Position numbers and translations under genes: made by a program. From Magnolia sinica (Eukaryota > Streptophyta > Magnoliopsida > Magnoliales > Magnoliaceae), in assembly GCF_029962835.1 (NCBI RefSeq), contig NC_080577.1, positions 9,028,501-9,092,500 on the forward strand: 64,000 nucleotides of DNA. The letters run 5' to 3'. Shown in pieces: positions 11,626 to 22,500 of this stretch. The notes beneath the pieces were generated by a model. It was not told the origin of the DNA. It did no database searches and worked only from the letters and a program-made list of their open reading frames with translations. The first letter of the stretch is position 1; every line of letters starts with the position of its first letter.

Positions 11626-12185
11626 AGACGGATTGACAACTCTCCCAGACACCGGCCAATGGCTGATGGTCAGTGCTCTGTGGGCCCACCATGATCTATG
11701 TGTTTCATCCATGCCGTCCATCTATTTATTTAGATCATTTTATAGTATGAGATCGAAACTGAGGTATATACCAATCTCAAGTGGACCACATTAAGGAAAT
11801 AGTGTTGAATGAACTTTGACCATTAAAAACTTTTTGGGGAATATAGAAGTTCTGGATCAAGCTGATCTTTGTTTTTTTCCCTTCATCTTGGTTTTTATGA
11901 CCTAATCAACAGATTAAATGTCTAATAAACAGTACAGTGGGCCTTAGGAGGATTTTAATGGTGGATATCCAATCACTATTGTTTTCCTGTGGTGTGGTCC
12001 ACCTGAGATTTATATTCCTACAAATTTTGGGATCAAGACCTAAAATGATCTATAAAAATGGATGAACATAATAGATTAAGAACATACATCATGGTGGGGC
12101 CCATATAGCACTGACCACCAGCCACAGGGTTGTGGCTGGGGGAGTAGCTAATCCGTATGGCAGGAGGAGTAGTTAACGCATTCCT
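11626..12185. mobile_element. MULE-type MITE nested in element B
   Basis: The left end (agacggattgacaactctcc) and the right subterminal region (ggctgggggagtagctaatc) are inverted copies, and inside them the arms carry gtgggcccaccatgat and its complement. It is flanked by gtctcttgcgg at 11615-11625 and 12186-12196, an 11-bp match containing the expected 9-bp MULE duplication. The right tip carries an extra partial copy of the terminal sequence. It is related to the element at 31870-32408. Confidence 0.7.
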
Positions 12186-12249
12186 GTCTCTTGCGGTGAG
12201 AATTGGACCGCACCAAGTATCCTGCGGGACGGTTCGCAGGAGACCGGGA

Positions 12250-12252
<3 letters not shown>

Positions 12253-12315
<63 letters not shown>
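12253..12315. repeat. (TA)n microsatellite
   Basis: About 31 TA units at the right end of element B. Confidence 0.97.
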
Positions 12316-12318
<3 letters not shown>

Positions 12319-12504
12319 ACTTAGCTATGCATTGTTTTCTGCTATGTGGCCCATCTGGCAAGAAGGCTGGCAAGAAGGTGGGGCCAACCTATTGGACGAG
12401 TTGGATCTTGGATGCACATGGCAGGTTGGAACTTATAGAGTGATTGAATAGCAACTTACCAATCAATCTTGCGGTTTTATGATCACCTCTTATATATTTC
12501 AGGG

Positions 12505-13625
12505 TTTTTTTCATTAGGGGACCTATCTTTTGGTGGAATTTCAAATAAGGATTTTTTCCCCTCTGCTATTTACGAATGAGGGTGGGTTATTTAATTAATT
12601 CCGAAAATGCCCTCATATTCGTTAAATACATTTTAAAGCGAACCCAACCATACACCTAACCCTAACCCAACTCATTAGCTTAACGGGCTACTTGATCGTT
12701 CCTTCTAAGTACGGTGAGTATTTGACGGGTGGGATCTCTTCAACGGGAACCATCTGTACTTTGGAATGCCAGGTGAACGCTCTGGAGCATGATATGATGG
12801 ACAGAAGGGCCGAGTAGATTGTGAACCTTGAGGAGGAATTATATGATATTGTAATAATAGTCTGGATTCTGACGAGTGGGACCCATGGTTCCGTCGTCCT
12901 GGCTATTGATGGATGGATGGACTTCCCCCAAATATCCAAAGTTAAACAATATTACGATGCTTCAATTGAATACGGTCGTACCTATTAGATAGCAACCCAT
13001 CAATAAAGCTGTCGAGGTATCTGAACCTTACTAGCACATATTTGCATTTGGAGTCTTTGGCCTCCATATCACCTATCGGAACCGTCCATGAGGCCCAACC
13101 CGCTCTTCATAATCAAAATTTATAAAATCAAAATGACCCGGATGATACAAACCATCCATTCGGTGGCTCGCAGAAATTTATGAAAGAGATTGTGGTTTTT
13201 GCATTGATGAAAGAAAGATTAGTCTACATCTAGTGGACAGACCGAATACGTGATGTGAACAATTGACGAGTCCAAACATAAACCATCATATCCCCAAATG
13301 TACCAACCATCACGATGGGTTACCTAATAAAGCTCCCAAATACATGAACGGTGTGGATCATAACATGTAGTCCCCCAAAAAAAATTTTCGATGTGTATCA
13401 CCTAATAAAGTATGCCCCACATGCATGGCAATTTACAGCCACGTGTACTATAGCGACACGCGTAAAGTGGATCCACCCATTAGTAGTAGGCTCGTCTCTT
13501 TTCCAGAATGACAAAGGGTAGAATCATCATTTTCAAACCCTCAACGCATTGCGGATCGCCCTTCTTTGAAAATAGCAAAAAGAAAAAAGACCCTTATTTA
13601 GGATTCAACCAAAACTCTTCTTAAT
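12505..13625. mobile_element. Candidate long-TIR (MULE-like) element
   Basis: The left region (ggtggaatttcaaataagga, then ctctgctatttacgaatgagggt) aligns with the reverse complement of the right region (ggttgaatcctaaataaggg, then ctttttgctattttcaaagaaggg) over about 100 bp, with many mismatches. The interior (12690-13450) has no recognised domain. No target duplication was established. Confidence 0.5.
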
Positions 13626-13693
13626 TTAACATGGTTAAGGACTTCGGCCTTCGGCTCCGAAACATATCTCGGCATTGGCTATCAATGTGCTTA

Positions 13694-14084
13694 GGGCCCG
13701 TTTGGCCAGTTGGATTGGAAGGGATTGGATGTTAAATCCCGGGATTGGCCTGGCGTGCCAAACAGAGTCGGTGATCTGATACCAATCCCATGGATCTTAA
13801 GACAATCCACTGACAACGCCATTATTACCTTTAAATCCCATCCAATCCACCCTAATACTTTCAAATTTGCCAGGGACGTGTTTGGTTAGAGGGATTGGAA
13901 GGGATGGGAAGGTTTAATCCGGTATTGGCCGGGCGTGCCAAACAGACTGGATATAGCAGTCCAGGGATAGAGCAATCCCATGATCTCAAGACAATCCACT
14001 GACAACATCATTATTACCTAGAAATCCATGCCATCCACCCCAATACCATCCAATCCCTTCCAATCCACCCGGCCAAACGGGCCC
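13694..14084. mobile_element. Dimeric PIF/Harbinger MITE, copy 1
   Basis: Ends gggcccgtttggcc and ggccaaacgggccc are perfect inverted repeats flanked by TTA (13691-13693 and 14085-14087). The interior is two tandem units of about 180-210 bp joined near 13875; each unit contains ggattggaagggat and aagacaatccactgacaac. A second copy lies at 32415-32833. Confidence 0.88.
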
Positions 14085-14196
14085 TTAATTTTCAGGCTGA
14101 GGCACAGCCCTAGGGTTAGCTTAACTAACCCATACGTGGACCTGACAGGCTGGGCTCGATGTCCATTGGGCCAGGTTGGCTGCTTGACAGTCCTGG

Positions 14197-14325
14197 ACCC
14201 TTTTTTTTTTTTTTTTTTCTTTTTTTTGCGAGTGGGTTTCGAACATGAAAAGCATGCATATCACCAGTTGCGCCCAGATCATTCCTATTGGTAGGTGTCT
14301 ACCAATTCAGCCAAGGAACAAGAGC
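14197..14325 (-). mobile_element. tRNA-derived SINE-like sequence
   Basis: On the minus strand, TGGCTGAATTGGTAGAC (A-box-like, close to tRNA-Leu) and GTTCGAAACCC (B-box-like) are followed by an A-rich tail (a T18 run plus a T8 run on the plus strand). No target duplication was found, and it does not fold as an intact tRNA gene. Confidence 0.55.
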
Positions 14326-14904
14326 CAATCACCCAATTTTCTGGTTAAATATTGATCAGATGGCTATCAAGGTCCACCTACACCCTAGTCTTTTACTTGT
14401 TACAGATTAGCATGGCGCCCACCAACTCAACAGCCCCGATCACCATAAACAAGTAACAGAAGAAGAGTAAAGATGGATCCAGGTCACGGAATTTCATGAA
14501 GCATGCGGGTCAAGGGAGAATTCCAACTAGAAATATTTGGATATGCTTCACAAATGACATTGGAATCACTATTTAACTTATTACACAAATAAAACTGAAA
14601 CAGCTACTTAATTCCCCCCAACTTCTTCTAGGCACCAACTCACACCTACAGTCGAATTATCAACCAATGCAATTTCTGCTTTGACAGTACTTGGGATTTC
14701 CAGGATTCAACGGCCATCTTTGCGATATGAAATAAATGAGCAACAGTACACGTCAACTTCACCAATGTAATGCTAGCCAAGCTGAAAACAACACAAGAAA
14801 AATCAACTGAACCCAAATCCTTCAACATGCAAGCAGAAATAGAAAATATGTATTACCTCAAAGCTGCTGCAATTGTTGGCCCTCCAAAAGTTGACGGTGC
14901 AATT
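14326..14904. other. Downstream flank and probable 3' UTR of HISN5
   Basis: No separate gene. On the minus strand, after the HISN5 stop, AAGCAGCTTTGAG followed by GTAATACAT and later TTGTTTTCAG suggests a possible 3'-UTR intron between about 14860 and 14780. I could not place the polyadenylation site. Confidence 0.4.
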
Positions 14905-14932
14905 TCAGGAACGCGACAAAACCCCTTTAGAG
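14905..14932 (-). CDS. HISN5: HISN5 exon 8 (28-nt terminal coding exon)
   Basis: Completes the split Ser codon, then SKGVLSRS and TGA, the usual end of plant IGPDs. Acceptor GCCACAG. It was found by phase and motif, being too short for an ORF search. Confidence 0.9.
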
Positions 14933-17509
14933 CTGTGGCAAACACATAAAAGGATAACAATTAGATCACTTTGGATGCACTTTCCAAATCCAGATTGTTA
15001 AAAAAATAATGATAATAAAGATTCCTTGGAATCATGTATCAAATAATTTCATTGTTTAAATTCCAGCTATGTACCATTTTGGTGTCCCAGTTTAAATCGA
15101 GATTTCCTAAGAACCTGGTCGCAAGAGCAGGTGGCAATGAGGGCTCAACATATACTTGCACATACAGCCAATGAAACTTCAAATAAGAACTCCAGTTATG
15201 CTGGGCAGCATCACCAGTTGCCATAGGCCTCGTCATGGACTGCTTGCTTGTAGGTACCGACCAGAAAATCAAGCTGGTCCGGTCTTAAGGTAGGTTCCAC
15301 TGTGTATGGGGGATCTAGGTCTAACATCCGTTAAATGTGGCATCTCTATAAATTTCTATGACCATCCAATTCTTCTGACATGTGCCCAACCTGATAATTT
15401 GGCCCACAAAGCATACAGTGGGTCCCACCAGATGATTGATCCTCACCCACAGACGTGGCACATTGGTATGTGCAGGGAGAGTAGGATTCCAATGGCCATT
15501 CTCATTCGGCTCGAGGCAGAGAATGAGGGGGCATGCCTGATGGATAGGTTGGATGGCATAAATGCAGACTTGAGCGCCTCAAAAGACTCTTACCAGCACA
15601 ACTGTGGTGGCAATGATACCACGGTAGTACCTTTGTATATGTATTTTGTGTGATGACATTACCATGTGTGCACATGCGTGTGTTTGTGACATGTAATAAA
15701 AATCAAAGGGTTGGTTTCAAACTATCAACAAAATATAACTCCAATTTGCTTGGTTTCTAATCATTTTCCTGCGCATTGCCAAAAATAATAATAATAATGA
15801 TGATAGCTTTACTTCTTTTCCTTCCTTCTGGACACTTTTACTTTTTGTCAACTTCTATAATGCCAACAATATGGAGATCGATCACAAGTTGTTGCTGGAA
15901 AATTTGGTGTCAAAAAGAGCTGACTGTTTACAGAATCCAAACATACCTTGGCACAGACCCACGACGCCGTGGATCATATTCAGTTGCTTGTCGAAGAGCT
16001 CTTGCAAAAGCTTTAAATGTAGCCTCAATAATATGGTGTGAGTTTTTCCCAGCAAGCTGTTTCAACCCAAAAAGTCTATAGGTCTTGTAAAAATAGAATA
16101 TAATCCCAAACAATTCAACATTTTGTTGTGTAAAATTTCAAAGTAAGCAGTAATTGCCCCCCAAAAAATGCTTTTAAAAACAGTTGAAATCTATAAAGCA
16201 TATGAAATGGCAAGTGTATTTTCAATTTTAAGAAAATTACAGTTGAACAATCAAGGCTGCATCACCTGTCGTATGTGAAGAGTCATTCCAGATGTATTCA
16301 CTAAAGACTGAAAGAAGTGCTCCACCAGCTTAGAAGATCAATACAAAACCATGGTGTCAGCATATTTCACCACATATGGGTTTAAAAGTGAAGAAAGATT
16401 GAACTCAACATTTCAATCTAACTTTTTAATTATGAGGGTTTGTTTAAGACCTGAACATGAACATGTTTGGACACATGTACAAGTGAACGAGGGTTACAAG
16501 GCCATATTCACATTCAAAGCAATCAGTCAGGATAAGCTGGCCAGAGTAAGAATTTAGCGTCTAGACATAGGGCTTAGTATAGTTAAAACAATTCACCACT
16601 GACAAACAGAATACTTTCTGCAGTAAATAGGTAACCTTACCCTTCTAAACAAAAGGTCACAGTTCTGACCATTTTGGAAGAACCAGAACAGAACCATTCA
16701 CCCTAAAAGTTAGCAATGCCACGAGTCACTTCGTTTTCTTTTTCTTTTTTCTAATCCAAGCATGGCCCAACTCTTTTTTCTGATCTTGCATAGCCCTAAA
16801 ACTCCCCCTGATTTCCCCAATTCACAAGAGGAAACTTATGCTTATAACCTTTTCCTCACAGAAAATCTCTTTGCAATTTCTCAATTTTTTTAGCAACCTT
16901 TATAGGCATCTGGAAAAGTGACAGGAAACACACTGGAAGATAGAAAGGGCAAACTTAATAAGAGCAGTTCTCCCACCAAAGGACAAGTATGATTTTTTAA
17001 CAACCTGCTAGTCTTTGATTCTTTCATTTATCAGGTAGAAAGTGGGAGCAACACCTTGGTAGAAAGTTCATGCAACTAAGGTCGAGGATTCTTCTTTTTA
17101 TTTCTTTTTAGTGGATAATATAGTTTTTATTAAGAAAAAGAAACAAAACAATACAACAAGGGAGCAGTATGTTGCACCCCTCGTATAACTTTAAAAGCTA
17201 TATTAATATTATCTATCAAAAAACTATGGTCAAGGATTCACCTGGTATAACTTTAGCCCTTTCATGTTGACCACACCCATCTTTCTAAGCAAGAAGTCCA
17301 CTCTTAAAGGAAATCAAATGCTCATCTTTCTCTTTTAAGATAGCTATTGACAAGTCATATGTTGTTGCGAACTCAAGGATCACCTCTCTAAAAATTTCTT
17401 TCCCCATACCCATGTACGCTCTCATAAATCATACCCACCACCATCCTTCCCTGCATGATTTGTTTAAGTCTCCACCTGTAAATACCCTTTCCCAATCCAA
17501 CAACCTTGC

Positions 17510-17562
<53 letters not shown>

Positions 17563-19459
17563 ACAACTAGCATAGTGTTCTTACTGTTGTTGAGACAACA
17601 GATTTGTTGCCTTATTGGCAACGCAAGATTAAAGGGAGCCGTGAAGTTTGTTCCCATGAGCAAATAGCGAGCATTGTATATCTACTTAAGAAGCTTGCTT
17701 ACATTTTGGAGTTGAGCAAGCAAATAGCGGAACAAAACTGTTCATATGAGGTAGAAAGAAAGTGAAGCAAATTACCTGAGTGTCATATGTCCCAACTCTT
17801 TCAGTGGGGATGTTTAAATCATAACTCAAATGAGGTCTCCCAGATAAATCCTGAAATAATCAATTTGACAATGGACAGTAATGAAATAAATGACTCAACA
17901 CAAAAGCATGGGCATGTGAACAATGAACAAGTGACAAAATGATAAAGACACCCAAACAAAAAAAGGTGTTAATAGAATGATTGTAATATGAGGAGATGGT
18001 GAGCCGAAAATATCATTTAGTTCCACACACATCATCAACGAGAATGATTCAGTGCCATCCAGTAATAGGTTCATGTCAAATGGTGCAGTTTTCAGCTTAT
18101 ACTGGGAGACATATCACCACTAGGTATGTAAATGGGGCAGATACAGGTCGGATGTTGCAGTATTCATATCTGATATCCGACTTGGACATTGGATAATAAA
18201 AGTTGGATGGTAGGGTAACCGGATATCCGACTACTCTCTAATTAAGAAACTAAAATACTAAGTTAAATACCTAATAAAATTAACAAAAATACTTAAAAAT
18301 AGGAAGAAAAAAGTCCATATCATAATTACCTAATATCAAGGTACAAATCCTAACGCATTGAAACAAACACTTACCGACTTTAACAAAAGATAAAGTCAAT
18401 AATAACAAAGGTCATCAAATCAACCTCGCCATCCATGTCAATGTTAGGCAAAGCTCATCACGGACCCTGTCCTTCCATAGCAGTTCAATCCTGGCTATGA
18501 CACGAGGCCTAAAAATGTATTTGTCGTGTCTAGTCTCATTATGCCTCAAATATATCATAACTTAGTATCTAATATTTTCGTCAAAAATATTATTAGTGGA
18601 GTAAAACATGAAACTGCCCTTGGGTAACTGGGTAAGCAGATATGGATATGGTTTTATCCATATCCGACCCACTTAGAAGCCGGATAATCGGATAATCTGG
18701 TAATCAAGTAACTTTTTTTAATCGGATCAAAATCCAATATCTGTATCCAATTTTCTCGGCTCTGAAATGTTGGATAATCAGGTGAACAGATATCCATTGC
18801 CAGCCCTAATCACCACGCTGTCATGCATGCTCACTGCCTTGTCAAACTGAACTGCAATTATGTCTATTTAAGAGTGTGTTTGATTGAACCAAATTTCATG
18901 AAATGTCATAAAAAATTGAACCAAAATTGATAGATCAATCATGAAATATCATGATATTTGGTGCAACCAAATGCACCCTAGGTAACAAATATGTAATTTC
19001 CTTAGAATTCATATTGAGGATCTGGGCTCCAAATTTGCAATTACATAACTCAGCTTGAAAGAAAAGTAACTGCCATTAAGGGGCTACTCTCTCACTATAA
19101 ATAATAGAAAACATCATCATTGTTATTCTTATTGCTTTTCATTTCCTCTTGATCCAACAGAAAGTTCACAATTCAATTCACTTGTGCATCCAAACCCAGC
19201 CTTTAATTCCTCCTGGAAACAGCATCCTGCAGTTAATACAATAACCAAACTCGGGTCAAGCATTATACCAGTGAAACATGTACAAGAGCTTCATCAAGTG
19301 GAGCAGAAAAGTCTCCAAATCGGTTGATTCCTTTTCTATCACCAAGGGCCTGAAGAAGTGCCTGCAAGCTCAGATAAAGGATGCATATAAGCACCAAGAA
19401 CCAAATGTCCCCTTATGGAGAAACTCAGCTGAAACAGTAAGAGAAACCACAAACGCACG

Positions 19460-19502
<43 letters not shown>

Positions 19503-22500
19503 AGTGAGTTTTGTAGGAAGAGCATCACTGTTCCAATAGCAAGGGCAACATCTTCATTTGTGTGATGATCATCAATATGAATGTCACCGTGAGCCTTTAC
19601 TTGGACATCAAAGAGCCCATGTGATGCAAGTTGCTGCCAAATTCACCCAGATGTTAGTAAACACCTAGCCAGTTCCTTCATTTACTATCAGATGTCAAGT
19701 ATATATAGTTTCCACGAACTCACCACCAAGAAAGACAGCCACAGTTTGCAAATTTAAATACTAGTCAATGAATTCATCCAAAAACAAATACTAATTGATA
19801 AAGCAATAATATATTTGGAGAGATGGAATGGTGAATAAGTTAAAGCTGCAGCTATATGGTGAACCAAGGACTAGCTTGACAGTTTCCACACTAGGGAACA
19901 AATTATGGGAAACAATGCACGAAACACCTTGCTTTACAATGTTATGTAGTTAAGCAGAGAGAGGGAAAGTAGATATATGACTATGATAACCAGATACATA
20001 TATACTGATACAGACACATAGCAATTGAGATGAAACTCTCAATTTTTCAATAATCCAGGACAGGGATATGGAAACAAGTATTTTTGGGGGGGCGTAACAG
20101 TTCCAGGGATTGAACCCTGGATCACTCGCACACACCTACACTCTCTACCAGCCCATCTAACGAGGGGGAGACCTAGTATTAAGATATTTATTTGAGTATT
20201 TGACCCATTCTAGTAATTTTTGAGTTTATTAAGCAAGGTATTGTTTTCAATCCCTCTAGCATGGGAAACTTGATTGTGTGAATTTTACAATTTTTGAAAT
20301 ATGTACATATTATGATAAAAATGTAAGTAAATTGTCAATATTTCAGACATAACAAGCCAAATACAATAAGATTCGGTTAAAAAGTTAAAACATCTTCCCA
20401 AAAAAAAACAAAAAAAGTTAAAACATCTGATAGAAGCATCCATGAGCATCCAGTACTACCATCAGTATGGTGCTGTGTCTGACAGAATACATCTGAGTGT
20501 ACATAAAAGCATTTGGGTATCACAGCGGTTTCCACATAAGTCTATAACTATTATCAATATGGTGCCGTGTCTGACACAATACATTAAGTGTATATACAAG
20601 CATCTTGGTATCATAGGTTTTCATATAACTATAACCATTAAGGCCTAGGCTTGAGTTGGAACTCTTCTAGATTGGTGGCACCAAGGTGAGGAATCAAATA
20701 TCAACCAAGACTCCTCCATAAGTGAGAGGCAAAATCGCAATGCATTAAAAGGTGATCAACTGCATCAGCATCCTTCAGGCAAAGAGAGAATAGGTTCATG
20801 ATAATCATATTTCTTCTCCGGTGATGGTTGATGGTCAACATCCTATCCTTGGCAACTAAACGTATAGACGAAACCACCCTCAGAGTCTAGGCAAGCACCG
20901 TAATTGAGCCAATTGATCAATTTGGCAAGATCTCCACCCATATTTGAGAATCCGGTTAAAAAAAAGGTGCTGTGAGTGAACCGGCTCTTCTTCACACCAC
21001 AACAATATAAACCCGGGCCAACAACAAACCCGGATCAAACCCTAGGTATTAGAATTTGGATCTAACACCAATATCAATCCTTACGACTTTGCGGAAGCAC
21101 GATAAACGAAAATAGAACAATATAATAATGTAAGATTTAATTTTCAGGCTGGATAGCACTGTCTACATGCAACTGGTACCAACTTCAGATTCTCCTAGCT
21201 GGTCCTGAGAAGATTTCAAACAATCCAACATATTTAATGAAATGCCTAGAATCTCCCATTTCGGGAAACATGGAATGGATATGTCATCTGCTCGGCGATG
21301 AATTGGACAAAAATTATGTGGACAGACTTGAAATAGAAAAGTTGACCCATCCGCGATTGAAAATTTCCTTCTTATGTTTCTAAAGGTCTAAAATATTGGA
21401 TATGTTTTTGGTTTTCTCATTTTTTCTTCCTCCATTGCAAGTGAAACCAGTAAAATTATACGATTCCGTCTCTGGTCAGCACATGGGAATTGGTGTGCAT
21501 GAAAATTATGAAAATTCCTGTTTAGATTGGCAAAACAGGATTCATAAAGTCGACACAAATGAGGCTAGGAGGACGATGATGAAGATGAACAGTTTATTAT
21601 AAAAATTAAGCATTTCCCAATACTCACATCCAGCATATGATCTAAAAAAGGAATGTCTGTGCTGCAGTCAGCGATTCCTGACCCATCCAAGTTTAGTTTC
21701 ACTAGTACATCCGTTTCTTTTGTAACCCTTTTGACCTCTCCAAAGCGACCTGCTGAAAATGCAATATTTGAGGATGTAGAAAAGTTACCTAGCAGAATTG
21801 AAGGAATTGAAATCAATTAATAGAAGTTTGCATGCATAACACTTCAAGAAATCAAATCTTCCGAAATGAATGCTCCATGGTTGATAAATAACATCCAAAA
21901 TCGACATTTAGGCCCAAAAATGGGATGTGTATACAGATATCGTTAAAAAACAAGGATTGAGTTTGGCATACGCCGCAAATGCTAAGAATAGAAGTCTCAG
22001 GGTATGGGTACGAAAACAAGTGGTTAGTACTCATAAGTATAATAATATTTAAATACTTCATGACAGGATATCCAAGGCTTACAGAGGCTTTGCTTTGGTC
22101 TGGATGGGTTCCGAAGAGGAGCTGGGAAGAGCAGTTCAAATGCTCCATGGGGTAAGATTTGCCGGAAAACCGATGTTGGTTCAAAGGGCTCGGTTTGGTC
22201 CGGTAAGGCAAACTCAGGAAACCAGGGGATTCGTCTCTGGTATCAAAGAAGGTTTCCGATGGGATTACATCTGCAATCCCTCAGGAAACCGATCACATCA
22301 TCCAATCTACCTCGGGCAAATCTTTCAAGGAGGTTTTATTGCAATCGGTGGTAGCGGAATCTACAATACCCACTGATCCAGTTCATACGTCTCCTCGACA
22401 ATCCGGAACGCTACTCTTCAAACCTGATTCCCCTGTGACCACGGAGTCTTCCGACCCCATGTCAATAAGCATAAGCAAAGACAGATTTGTTCAGTCTAAA

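Larger units (their letters stand above)
10168..12252. mobile_element. Inverted-repeat element B between two (TA)n arrays, with nested insertions
   Basis: A 36-bp terminal inverted repeat at 10168-10203 and 12217-12252 matches at 35 of 36 positions, starting gagtcccggtctcctgcg and directly bounded by (TA)n on both sides. Similarity continues inward (ttctcaccgcaa on both arms, then gattggctactgac). The right arm is interrupted by a MITE at 11626-12185; removing it restores alignment of the arms. A further fold-back segment (about 10740-11280) lies in the centre. No coding sequence was seen. Confidence 0.75.

Noticed and set aside
12640..12662. Telomere-like ccctaaccc words
   Set aside because: Only about two imperfect units, far too short for an interstitial telomeric array.
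14197..14325. Possible tRNA genes here and at 20083-20185, 4774, 34366 and 43713
   Set aside because: A- and B-box-like parts are present, but no cloverleaf with intact acceptor stem was seen, and A-rich tails follow; SINE is the better reading.
14646..15272. Minus-strand frames near the end of HISN5 as extra exons
   Set aside because: The phase-consistent terminal exon at 14905-14932 already gives the conserved C-terminus; these frames show no IGPD similarity.
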